Shown here piece after piece: positions 1 through 5,309 of a stretch of 30,609 nucleotides of DNA. This stretch comes from Anaerolineae bacterium. Lineage in GTDB: Bacteria > Chloroflexota > Anaerolineae > Anaerolineales > Villigracilaceae. The position numbers and the translations under genes are program-made. The notes below the pieces were generated by a model that saw nothing but the letters and a program-made list of their open reading frames with translations, was not told the origin of the DNA and searched no databases. Location of the stretch: positions 7,187 to 37,795 of the forward strand of contig JAFLCF010000015.1 of assembly GCA_017303735.1 (NCBI GenBank), read 5' to 3'. Positions within the stretch are counted from its first letter, which is position 1, and every line of letters starts with the position of its first letter.

Positions 1-39
1 GTTAGCCCGCACTTGGCAAATGTGCAGAAAGGTATAAAA

Positions 40-189
40 ATGATTCAATATATCAATCTTGGTCTTGCAATCATAAATCTTGCCATATCCATCTACAAAG
101 CAGGCAAATATGGCGGTGGGTGGTGGAGTGCTGTTTTTGGTTGGTCTTTTGCATCGTTGGCGCAGTTGCAAATCGTACTTGCGGGCTAA
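40..189 (+). CDS. Cassette 1 protein: 49-aa small hydrophobic peptide
   Basis: The ORF starts MIQYINLGLA and has a mostly apolar composition, with one likely membrane-associated segment (about residues 4-18), a Gly/Trp-rich turn (KYGGGWW) and a second apolar stretch. An AGAAAGG ribosome site lies about seven bases before the ATG. The stop codon TAA sits inside the R'' box of the following attC (GGGCTAAC), which is common in compact cassettes. I do not recognise the family. The gene is supported by its position filling the cassette, its ribosome site and the stop placement. A small membrane peptide such as a toxin is possible but not shown. Confidence 0.55.
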   Translation: MIQYINLGLAIINLAISIYKAGKYGGGWWSAVFGWSFASLAQLQIVLAG

Positions 190-279
190 CAATGCGTGCA
201 CCTGACATGGGTGGGCTGTGGCGAATCTGACAGTTTGATCTAGTCCCGCCACCCATGCAGGTAACGCAAGCCGTTAGGC
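184..279 (+). other. attC site 1
   Basis: R'' GGCTAAC lies at the left and R' GTTAGGC at 273-279, about 96 bp in all. The conserved arms CACCTGAC and GCAGGT flank a variable stem in which ATGGGTGG pairs with CCACCCAT. This would be the folded single-strand substrate of an integron integrase. Confidence 0.85.
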
Positions 280-284
280 TTCTT

Positions 285-434
285 ATGTGTGAACAACATT
301 ATTTTGATTTAAATAAGTTTACCCGTGACGATTTAGGCTTTTGGTCTAATTGTACAGAGTGTGGTGAGTTGGTTTTATTCGACGTGGATTTTTGGGAAGA
401 TGTTTTGGCTTTGTTTGAAATTGACGAAGCCTAA
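285..434 (+). CDS. Cassette 2 protein: 49-aa acidic protein with CxxC
   Basis: The ORF starts MCEQHYFDLN and ends FEIDEA, with TAA inside the R'' box of attC 2. The ATG lies only six bases after the R' box of attC 1, so there is almost no leader and no clear ribosome site. Translation may rely on read-in from upstream or on a nearly leaderless start. It carries a CTEC pair at residues 23-26 plus Cys2, is rich in Asp, Glu and Phe, and may bind a metal as half a zinc ribbon. No family is recognised. The tight fit between two attC sites supports it being the cassette's gene. Confidence 0.5.
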   Translation: MCEQHYFDLNKFTRDDLGFWSNCTECGELVLFDVDFWEDVLALFEIDEA

Positions 435-518
435 CAAAGCGTTCACCTGACGTGTGGCAGTCAGGCTCATAATTGGACAGTTGCCTGTGCCACACGCAGG
501 TAACGCAAACCGTTCGGC
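429..518 (+). other. attC site 2
   Basis: R'' GCCTAAC is at 429-435 and R' GTTCGGC at 512-518, 90 bp in all. The inner stem pairs GTGTGGCA with TGCCACAC. The R' box belongs to the next cassette and matches that cassette's R'' at 873-879. Confidence 0.87.
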
Positions 519-539
519 GTCTTTCCGAAGGAGATAATC

Positions 540-1097
540 ATGCTCGATAAAATAATCAATTCTCTGAAACATAAGTTTCATTTTTGCAGTCATGCGGGTT
601 GTTACAAGCATGGCGAAGATGTTATCGAATGCTACTTGCCAGATTACGAAGTTGATGAAGAAGGTTTCCGCACCAACAACGAACCAGATTATTACTACTG
701 TTGGGAACACGCATACACGCACGTCTTTTGTAAAATGTGTGGTGAATTTTGGGCAGGTATCGAAAGTTTTGAATTTATCCATCCTGGCTTTTGCGATAAT
801 TGCGACGATGAAATGGAGCGCGATTTCGATAGGGGCTTTGATGATGAAGATTACTTCGATGACTTTGACGACGCCGAACAAATCACGCAAACCGTTGGGC
901 GGACTACTTGCCCGCAAAGGAGTCTTATGAATAAATATGTAAAAGGTCAGTATTACTGGCTAGACCACGAAAAAACAATTCTTTCTCAATGTGTCAGAAT
1001 TGATGAAAATGAAGTTGCTTACTTTCAAATAATTGGGCTGAGTGTTCTTTACACAGAAAAAGATTTTGAAGTCGCAATAAAGGCAACTGTCAAATAA
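540..1097 (+). CDS. Fused cassette 3+4 ORF: Cys-rich acidic protein reading through a deleted attC
   Basis: This 185-codon ORF starts after an AAGGAGATAATC ribosome site. The first ~112 residues form a Cys/His-rich, strongly acidic protein with putative metal ligands CSHAGC, CWEH, CKMC and CDNC, and a Asp/Phe/Tyr-rich tail. Residues 112-121 are encoded by a shortened attC (873-900). The reading frame then continues into the next cassette and includes its entire gene (ATG at 927). The original protein probably ended soon after the R'' box. The fusion follows from the attC deletion and may simply be tolerated read-through, because the second gene keeps its own ribosome site. No known family is recognised. 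Confidence 0.6.
   Translation: MLDKIINSLKHKFHFCSHAGCYKHGEDVIECYLPDYEVDEEGFRTNNEPDYYYCWEHAYTHVFCKMCGEFWAGIESFEFIHPGFCDNCDDEMERDFDRGFDDEDYFDDFDDAEQITQTVGRTTCPQRSLMNKYVKGQYYWLDHEKTILSQCVRIDENEVAYFQIIGLSVLYTEKDFEVAIKATVK
873..900 (+). other. attC site 3, central stem deleted
   Basis: R'' GCCGAAC (873-879) and R' GTTGGGC (894-900) are separated by only 14 bases (AAATCACGCAAACC), whereas neighbouring sites have 75-115. The CACCTGAC arm, variable stem and GCAGGT arm are gone. The R'' still pairs perfectly with the start of cassette 3 (512-521). Without the stem the site should not be a recombination substrate, locking cassettes 3 and 4 together. Confidence 0.7.
927..1097 (+). CDS. Cassette 4 protein: 56-aa unknown
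   Basis: The ATG at 927 is preceded by AAAGGAG (916-922), a strong ribosome site with normal spacing, and starts a 56-residue protein MNKYVKGQYY...AIKATVK that ends just before attC 4. It is in the same frame as the upstream cassette 3 ORF, so it can be made alone or as the C-terminus of the fusion. The sequence looks like a small beta-rich fold (alternating KGQYYWLD, VAYFQIIG, VLYTEKDF). No family is recognised. The independent start is favoured because the ribosome site is intact and the gene fills cassette 4. Confidence 0.5.
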   Translation: MNKYVKGQYYWLDHEKTILSQCVRIDENEVAYFQIIGLSVLYTEKDFEVAIKATVK

Positions 1098-1103
1098 AAC
1101 GCC

Positions 1104-1226
1104 GCCCAACAAAGCGTGCACCTGACCGCCTTGCGGCGTGGGCTGGCGTTGTCAATTTTTATCAATGTTGCTTTGCTCGCGGTGGTTCTGTTTACCATCG
1201 GCGGCAGGTAACGCAAGCCGTTGGCT
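1104..1226 (+). other. attC site 4
   Basis: R'' GCCCAAC (1104-1110) and R' GTTGGCT (1220-1226), 123 bp. The R'' extended to CCGCCCAAC pairs with GTTGGGCGG at 894, the start of cassette 4. The arms AAAGCGTGCACCTGAC and GGCAGGTAACGCAAGCC are intact around a long variable middle. Confidence 0.87.
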
Positions 1227-1250
1227 GTTTCCTTCGAGAGGCAAAGTAGC

Positions 1251-2339
1251 ATGAAGTTTATCTCACTGTTTTCAGGCATAGGCGGTTTCGATTTGGCGTT
1301 TGAGCGTGCGGGAATGGAATGTGTAGCCGTGTGCGAAATTGATAAAAACGCTCAATCTGTTTTGCGCCGTCATTTCCCGAAGGCTGAATTATTTGATGAT
1401 GTGCGAAAGGTAGGTAAAGAAACACATGAGCGAAAATCAATTGACCTTGTTTGTGGTGGATTCCCCTGTCAGGATGTCAGCATTGCAGGAAAGCGGGCGG
1501 GCATTGCTGGAAAGCGAAGCGGATTATGGTTCGAGTTTGCAAGAATTATTGATGAACTTGAGCCGCAGTGGGTTGTTATCGAAAATGTCCCTGGTCTTTT
1601 ATCCAGCAATAAAGGACAAGATTTTGCCGTCATCGTTCAATGGCTGGCGAAGCGCGGGTATGGCGTTACCTGGCGGGTGCTTGACGCTCAATATTTCGGA
1701 GTTCCCCAGCGGCGCAGACGTGTGTTCATTGTCGCAAGTTTTGGAAACGGAAGCGCCGCCGAAGTATTATTTGAGTCCGAAAGCGGCTCATGGAATAATC
1801 CGCCGAGCAGAGAAGTGGGGAAAGACGTTGCCTACTCACTTAGAGCAAACCCTTCGCACAGTGGCGACAAGGGCGATGGTGGAATAAATACAACTATGGT
1901 TATGGCACACGGTCAAGCAAATGCCGAGATTGTCAAAGATGGCTCGCCATCTTTGACAACAAACCATGAAGCACCTATCCTTTGGGAAATGTCACATGCA
2001 AGCGAAGCAATCCGCGAGAACGGCGAAGTTGTTCCGACCTTACAGGCACGCATGGGAACAGGCGGTAATCAAGTTCCGATGGTTGGTGTTCGCCGTCTTA
2101 TGCCGATTGAATGTGAAAGATTACAAGGCTTTCCCGATGGCTGGACGGATGGACAAAGCGATAGCGCAAGATATAAGCAATTAGGAAATGCCGTTGCTGT
2201 TCCAGTTGTTGAATGGGTAGGCAAGCGTATAAAGGCAGTAACACAGCCAACACAGCATGCACCTGACGTGGCTAAGGCTGCGGCTCAAAAAGGTGTCTTG
2301 CATAAAAATCGTAGTGGTAAGCGTGCAGGTGTGGCATAA
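1251..2339 (+). CDS. Cassette 5: DNA (cytosine-5) methyltransferase
   Basis: It transfers a methyl group from S-adenosylmethionine to C5 of cytosine in DNA. Visible family motifs: FSGIGGF (7-13, motif I), GGFPCQDVS with catalytic Cys73 (IV), ENVPG (111-115, VI), QRRRR (153-157, VIII), a target-recognition region about 165-280, and the ECERLQGFP/GNAVAVP block (IX-X). ATG 1251 is chosen over upstream TTG/GTG-type starts because the fold begins with MKFISLFSG and a GAGAGG site precedes it. It is a solitary enzyme: no cognate endonuclease gene is visible. About the last 31 residues are encoded by attC 5 itself. A second, frameshifted ORF (1426-1887) lies inside it. Recognition sequence cannot be told by eye. 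As cassette cargo it plausibly protects DNA against restriction. Confidence 0.93.
   Translation: MKFISLFSGIGGFDLAFERAGMECVAVCEIDKNAQSVLRRHFPKAELFDDVRKVGKETHERKSIDLVCGGFPCQDVSIAGKRAGIAGKRSGLWFEFARIIDELEPQWVVIENVPGLLSSNKGQDFAVIVQWLAKRGYGVTWRVLDAQYFGVPQRRRRVFIVASFGNGSAAEVLFESESGSWNNPPSREVGKDVAYSLRANPSHSGDKGDGGINTTMVMAHGQANAEIVKDGSPSLTTNHEAPILWEMSHASEAIRENGEVVPTLQARMGTGGNQVPMVGVRRLMPIECERLQGFPDGWTDGQSDSARYKQLGNAVAVPVVEWVGKRIKAVTQPTQHAPDVAKAAAQKGVLHKNRSGKRAGVA
1426..1887 (+). CDS. Possible overlapping ORF (153 aa) nested in the methyltransferase gene, +1 frame
   Basis: A 462-base frame opens at ATG (MSENQLTLFVVDSPV) wholly inside the methyltransferase gene. Its product has ordinary protein composition and segments such as WRSAGMALPGG, SGADVCSLSQVLE and PPKYYLSPKAAHGIIRRAEK. 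From memory, phage proteins with very similar segments (CSLSDILE, YLSPKACxGILRRAEKRGK) are annotated beside or over phage-type C5 methyltransferases; I could not check this. The other reading is that conserved methyltransferase codons (motif VIII GVPQRRRRVF) force a look-alike product in this frame. The ribosome site is weak. It is listed at low confidence because most such frames are shadows. Confidence 0.3.
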   Translation: MSENQLTLFVVDSPVRMSALQESGRALLESEADYGSSLQELLMNLSRSGLLSKMSLVFYPAIKDKILPSSFNGWRSAGMALPGGCLTLNISEFPSGADVCSLSQVLETEAPPKYYLSPKAAHGIIRRAEKWGKTLPTHLEQTLRTVATRAMVE

Positions 2340-2370
2340 CCCGCCGCGCAGGTAAGGCAAACCGTTAGCC
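2245..2370 (+). other. attC site 5 (codes for the methyltransferase C-terminus)
   Basis: R'' AGCCAAC (2245-2251) and R' GTTAGCC (2364-2370), 126 bp. The cassette start GTTGGCTGT at 1220 pairs with ACAGCCAAC here. The methyltransferase frame runs through the site to TAA at 2337-2339, so the site is both recombination substrate and coding sequence. The right arm (GCAGGTAAGGCAAACC) is slightly divergent. Confidence 0.85.
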
Positions 2371-2403
2371 CGCTTCGCCGTATAATTGGCGTAAGGAGAA
2401 AAC

Positions 2404-2643
2404 ATGAATACAGCAAACTTAATAAAACTTGGTGCGTATGCACAAAAAATCTATGACATGAAAGAAGATTTCAAAGTCATGATTGTTCCGTCAGACACGC
2501 CGAATATTGTGCGAGTTGCAATTTCCATACGAGAAACCGAAGATATAAAACTGCAAACATTTGGCTCAACCGATAACTTTGAAACCATAACGATTGGATA
2601 CGCAAGGGCTGCAAATGTTCTTGTCGTCAAGGACGCGGGCTAA
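2404..2643 (+). CDS. Cassette 6 protein: 79-aa unknown
   Basis: A strong GTAAGGAG site lies before ATG (MNTANLIKLG). The protein is 79 residues, with an N-terminal helix (NLIKLGAYAQKIYDM), then a Lys/Asp-rich loop and beta-like strands (FKVMIVPSDTP, VRVAISIRE, ETITIGYARAANVLVV). The stop TAA is inside R'' GGGCTAAC of attC 6, exactly as in cassettes 1 and 2. No family is recognised and there is no signal peptide or membrane segment. It is confidently a gene from its ribosome site and its fit to the cassette. Confidence 0.65.
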   Translation: MNTANLIKLGAYAQKIYDMKEDFKVMIVPSDTPNIVRVAISIRETEDIKLQTFGSTDNFETITIGYARAANVLVVKDAG

Positions 2644-2765
2644 CAAAGCCTGCACCCGACAAAGGGGATTCTGCCGCTCTCAATCTTTTATCTACTCCCG
2701 AAGTTTATTCGGACTTAGGGAATGAGTCTCCGCCCGCCCTTTGCGGGTAAGGCTTACCGTTGGAA
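2638..2765 (+). other. attC site 6
   Basis: R'' GGCTAAC (2638-2644) and R' GTTGGAA (2759-2765), 128 bp. GCGGGCTAAC at 2635 pairs with GTTAGCCCGC at 2364. The left arm is TGCACCCGAC, the right arm GGGTAAGGCTTACC, so it is a more diverged member with a long variable middle. Confidence 0.8.
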
Positions 2766-2777
2766 GGCTCTTGCAAA

Positions 2778-3050
2778 ATGAGTAACTTTACAGAATTACA
2801 AGCGGCAATAAAAAAATGGCGCGGCTTTTTTGGAGAGCTGCACGAAGAACATCCTGTCGAGAAATATATTGACGAGTGTAAATTCTCATGGCGCATGAGA
2901 CTCGCCGCAGAAGAACATGATGAGTTTGAAAACACGGATGGCGTAACGGCATTGGAAAATGTCCATAAAGCCTTCCAACATTGTTTGCACACCGACCCGC
3001 CTTTGGCTCTGGTAAGCGTGGCTGATATTATGAAAACGGCGGGCGGGTGA
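2778..3050 (+). CDS. Cassette 7 protein: 90-aa helical unknown, tail encoded by attC
   Basis: ATG 2778 (MSNFTELQAA) lies 12 bases after the R' box of attC 6; the ribosome site is poor. The protein is almost all helix (ELQAAIKKWRGFFGEL, RMRLAAEEHDEFE, TALENVHKAFQHCL) with many Glu/Asp/His. The first helices are faintly like the MazG/phosphoribosyl-ATP hydrolase class of all-alpha proteins, but the key EExxE motifs are not clear and I do not assign it. The last ~23 residues (from HCLHTDPP) are encoded by attC 7, with TGA at 3048-3050 inside the site. Confidence 0.5.
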   Translation: MSNFTELQAAIKKWRGFFGELHEEHPVEKYIDECKFSWRMRLAAEEHDEFENTDGVTALENVHKAFQHCLHTDPPLALVSVADIMKTAGG

Positions 3051-3065
3051 AAATCGCCGTTGGGC
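2973..3065 (+). other. attC site 7 (diverged, partly coding)
   Basis: R'' TTCCAAC (2973-2979) and R' GTTGGGC (3059-3065), 93 bp. GCCTTCCAAC at 2970 pairs over ten bases with GTTGGAAGGC at 2759, which proves the boundary although the arms are diverged (TTGCACACCGAC; GGGTGAAAATCGCC). The cassette 7 frame reads most of the site. Confidence 0.72.
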
Positions 3066-3085
3066 GGCTTTGCGAAAGGTAAAAT

Positions 3086-3328
3086 ATGTTACTTCCATGT
3101 CCATTTTGTGGTAGTGAAAATTTAGAAACCGATGTAGACTATCTGGCTTTAGAATATGGTGGACCGAAGGTTTATAGCGTTATGTGTGTTGATTGTGGAT
3201 GCTGTGGTCCTGAAACTAATGAAGAAAATGGTGCGAAGCAAGGATGGAACAGCCGCCTAACAAAGCGTACCGACTTGGGGCAGGCTGTGGCGAATCCAAG
3301 CAATGATGACGTTGCCCCAAGCGGGTAA
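3086..3328 (+). CDS. Cassette 8: Lar-like restriction-alleviation zinc ribbon
   Basis: It starts MLLPCPFCGSENLE, has a second knuckle CVDCGCCGPE, and then the WNSR ending (about residues 56-60). This is the layout of the Lar family, small phage and prophage proteins that modulate type I restriction (family knowledge). The Lar-like part is about 60 residues, the usual family size. The remaining ~20 (LTKRTDLGQAV...) are encoded by attC 8, with TAA at 3326-3328. A GAAAGG site precedes ATG by about seven bases. Co-location with a solitary methyltransferase cassette suggests an anti-restriction theme, which is inference. Confidence 0.65.
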   Translation: MLLPCPFCGSENLETDVDYLALEYGGPKVYSVMCVDCGCCGPETNEENGAKQGWNSRLTKRTDLGQAVANPSNDDVAPSG

Positions 3329-3342
3329 CGCAACCGTTGACC
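3255..3342 (+). other. attC site 8, last site of the array
   Basis: R'' GCCTAAC (3255-3261) and R' GTTGACC (3336-3342), 88 bp. GCCGCCTAAC pairs with GTTGGGCGGC at 3059 at nine of ten positions. The inner stem pairs CTTGGGGCA with TGCCCCAAG. No partner R'' for GTTGACC follows nearby, so the cassette array ends here. Confidence 0.83.
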
Positions 3343-3356
3343 ACCAATATTTTAAC

Positions 3357-3383
3357 TTGACAAAAATAAAATTGTGCTAAAAT
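3357..3383 (+). promoter_or_regulatory. Promoter-like pair at the array/phage junction
   Basis: A perfect -35 box TTGACA (3357-3362) is followed after 15 bases by TAAAAT (3378-3383). The spacing is two short of ideal, but the boxes are strong and the region is AT-rich. It reads into the hairpin region and then the late operon. It sits directly after the last attC, so it is the first phage-side element. Confidence 0.5.
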
Positions 3384-3389
3384 AAACAC

Positions 3390-3486
3390 GTGGACCCGGC
3401 ACACGTGCCAGCCCACAAAACAACTTAATCGGTGAAAGCAGAGTACCGCCTGCCAATGTTCTTCGGAGCATTGGCAGGCGGTTTTG
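3390..3486 (+). ncRNA. Candidate small RNA or attenuated late-operon leader (~95 nt)
   Basis: Between the promoter-like boxes and a strong terminator there is no reading frame. The transcript could fold into a 5' hairpin (GGCA-CACG-TGCC closed by GTGG/CCAC, about 3390-3416), a single-stranded A-rich stretch (ACAAAACAACTTAATC), and the terminator stem. This is the architecture of a short structured RNA. An alternative is a leader whose terminator must be overridden for late gene expression. Confidence 0.35.
3446..3486 (+). terminator. Intrinsic terminator with C(UUCG)G loop
   Basis: CCGCCTGCCAATG (3446-3458) pairs with CATTGGCAGGCGG (3469-3481) over 13 bases, extended by three more pairs to a CTTCGG cap, a classic extra-stable UUCG tetraloop. 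TTTT follows at once. It precedes the late operon rather than ending one. Confidence 0.8.
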
Positions 3487-3501
3487 CGTTTAAGGTCATT
3501 T

Positions 3502-3711
3502 ATGCCAAACAAGCCAGGCGATTCTCTTGATAAACCCTTTAATACTTCACGTTCTTTGGGCGAAGCCCTCGGCGTGTCAGAACTTTTGTTCATTGCGGGA
3601 ATCCTGCTGCTGGCGTTTGGTGTGTTCTTGAATTTTGGGGTGGGTTGGAGCCTTACCGTAACCGGTGGGGTGTTGATCTTGATAGCGTTCTATAACGCAT
3701 TGGTTGGCTGA
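3502..3711 (+). CDS. Small two-helix membrane protein before the portal gene
   Basis: 69 residues from ATG 3502 (MPNKPGDSLD). A polar N-terminus (about 25 residues) precedes two apolar segments, LLFIAGILLLAFGVFLNF and WSLTVTGGVLILIAFYNAL, a helical hairpin. The TGA overlaps the portal ATG by one base, so it is translationally coupled to the portal gene. Upstream in-frame TTG lies in the terminator tail and is unlikely. Small membrane proteins of unknown role are common near phage portal genes. No family is recognised; holin or superinfection-exclusion function is possible but unsupported. Confidence 0.6.
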   Translation: MPNKPGDSLDKPFNTSRSLGEALGVSELLFIAGILLLAFGVFLNFGVGWSLTVTGGVLILIAFYNALVG

Positions 3712-5309
3712 TGGCAAGAGCCTTTTTTGTGAGTACCCAAAAAGCAGATGCGGATGTTCCGCGCGCGGTGCGCCCGTTTCGGGGTGAACGCGCTTTCACG
3801 GATGAGGTCATCACGCCGGAAGTTTCGCTCACCATCCCGGCGGTGTTGGCGGCGTTCACGATCATCAGCGAAGACATTTCATCGCTGCCGCTTTTGCTGT
3901 ATGCCCAGCGCGGCAAAAATAAATTCCGCGCGTATGACAATCCGTATTACCGCCTTTTGAAAGACCAGCCGAATGAAGAACATTCGAGCATGGTCTTTCG
4001 TGAAATTATGCTCGGGCATTTGCTGGGCTGGGGGAACTTTTACGGGCAATTGATTACCGATAAGCGCGGCACCGTGCAAGAGATCTACCCGCTGCGCCCA
4101 GACAAAATGGAAGTCACCCGCGTGAAGGGTGAAAAAGTTTATGCCTATAACACCGTGGATGGCAGAAAGCGGGTCTTTCTCAAAGATGAAATATTGCACA
4201 TCCCTGCCTTCAGCTTTGATGGGATGATTGGTTACAGCCGCATTGCTATGATGCGCAATGCCATCGGCTTGGCACGTGCGGCGGAGAACTTTGGCTCGAA
4301 GTTTTTCAAGAACGATGCCCGCCCAGGCGTTGCTTTGAAGTCCAAAAAGAAGTTGACCCCAGACGGCATTCAAATGCTGCGCGAAAGTTTTATGGAAGTA
4401 TACAGCGGGCAGGAAAACCGCTGGAAGGTGGGCGTGCTCGAAGAAGATATGGATCTGGTCACGATCGGGCTGCCGCCAGAAGATGCGCAGTTCATTGAAA
4501 CGCAAAACTGGACCATCACCCAATTCGCGCGCGGCTTTCGGATTCCGCTTTTCATGCTGGGCATGACCGAGGGCTCTTCCAATTGGGGCAGCGGCATTGA
4601 TAGCCAAGAACAGTGGTATGTGGCGCACACCCTGCGCCCGTGGACAACCCGCATCGAAGAGTCTTTGAATTTGCAGATCTTACTGCCAGACGAACGGCGG
4701 GATTATTTCTTTGAGCATTTATTTGCTGACCTGTTGCGCGGCGATCTTTCGACCCGTTATGAGGCGTATGTCAAAGCCATCAACAACGGCATTATGAACC
4801 CGAACGAAGCCCGCAGCCGCGAGAATATGAATCCCTATGCGGGCGGCGATCTTTACACGCGCCCTGCCAATATGGTGCCGGTGACAGGCAATAATACTGC
4901 CAGCACAGACCCCACGGCTACCAATGCGCTTGAGCCGTTGTGGAAAGAAGCCGTCAACCGCGTGGTAAAGCGCGAATTGAACGACCTGCAAGGCGCGGTG
5001 AAACGCTTCCTCGTCAAAGGCAATCTGGACGAGTACCAAAAATGGTGCGGCAAATTTTACAGCGTGGATCATGTTGAGTTTATGAGCAACCAGTTCCAGC
5101 CGTTGATCGAGGCGCAAGACAACCTCTTCGGCGTGGGGCTCGACCTTGAAGAAGTCGTCAACAAGTATTTGACAAGCCGCCTGAGTGTGCTAGATGGCAT
5201 GGATGTGGATGAATTGAACAACACAATGGACGCATGGCAAAAGACGCTGCCCACTGAATTATTGGAGCGCATCATCACTGCCGTGCATGAGGAGATGGTC
5301 TATGAATAA
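3711..5309 (+). CDS. Phage portal protein, HK97 type
   Basis: 532 residues forming the dodecameric ring at the capsid vertex through which DNA enters and leaves. Family-like signals: an N-terminal IPAVLAAFTIISEDISSLPLLLY helix, the LLKDQPNEEHSSMVFREIMLGHLLGWGNFY block, IYPLRPDKM, the EILHIPAFSFDGMIGYSRI core, GVALKSKKKLT, and the C-terminal clip/barrel region EARSRENMNPYAGGD. About 140 residues beyond this are an extra helical extension rich in Asn, Glu and Leu. Start overlaps the upstream stop (TGATG). The terminase gene usually found directly upstream is absent; cassette DNA lies there instead. The next gene overlaps by eight bases. Confidence 0.93.
   Translation: MARAFFVSTQKADADVPRAVRPFRGERAFTDEVITPEVSLTIPAVLAAFTIISEDISSLPLLLYAQRGKNKFRAYDNPYYRLLKDQPNEEHSSMVFREIMLGHLLGWGNFYGQLITDKRGTVQEIYPLRPDKMEVTRVKGEKVYAYNTVDGRKRVFLKDEILHIPAFSFDGMIGYSRIAMMRNAIGLARAAENFGSKFFKNDARPGVALKSKKKLTPDGIQMLRESFMEVYSGQENRWKVGVLEEDMDLVTIGLPPEDAQFIETQNWTITQFARGFRIPLFMLGMTEGSSNWGSGIDSQEQWYVAHTLRPWTTRIEESLNLQILLPDERRDYFFEHLFADLLRGDLSTRYEAYVKAINNGIMNPNEARSRENMNPYAGGDLYTRPANMVPVTGNNTASTDPTATNALEPLWKEAVNRVVKRELNDLQGAVKRFLVKGNLDEYQKWCGKFYSVDHVEFMSNQFQPLIEAQDNLFGVGLDLEEVVNKYLTSRLSVLDGMDVDELNNTMDAWQKTLPTELLERIITAVHEEMVYE

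Larger units (their letters stand above)
1..3342 (+). mobile_element. Integron gene-cassette array (eight cassettes, seven full attC sites, one attC remnant)
   Basis: Short genes alternate with imperfect repeats that share an AACAAAGCGTGCACCTGAC-type left arm and a GCAGGTAACGCAAGCCGTT-type right arm, with a variable self-complementary middle. Each repeat begins with an R'' box (YYYAAC) and ends with an R' box (GTTRRRY). The start of each cassette pairs with the R'' of its own attC: GTTAGCCCGC at 1 with GCGGGCTAAC at 181; GTTAGGCTTC at 273 with GAAGCCTAAC at 426; GTTCGGCGTC at 512 with GACGCCGAAC at 870; GTTGGAAGGC at 2759 with GCCTTCCAAC at 2970. Such pairing is expected of cassettes that circularise through attC. 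All genes read left to right, so attI and the integrase, if present, lie left of the window. No integrase gene is visible, so it may also be an integrase-less cluster of attC sites. Confidence 0.88.

Noticed and set aside
375..917. 180-codon minus-strand frame across attC 2 and cassette 3
   Set aside because: Crosses an attC site and opposes a gene with a strong ribosome site.
1..3342. CRISPR array
   Set aside because: Repeat units are 88-128 bp, variable inside, with genes between; they fit attC sites, not CRISPR repeats.
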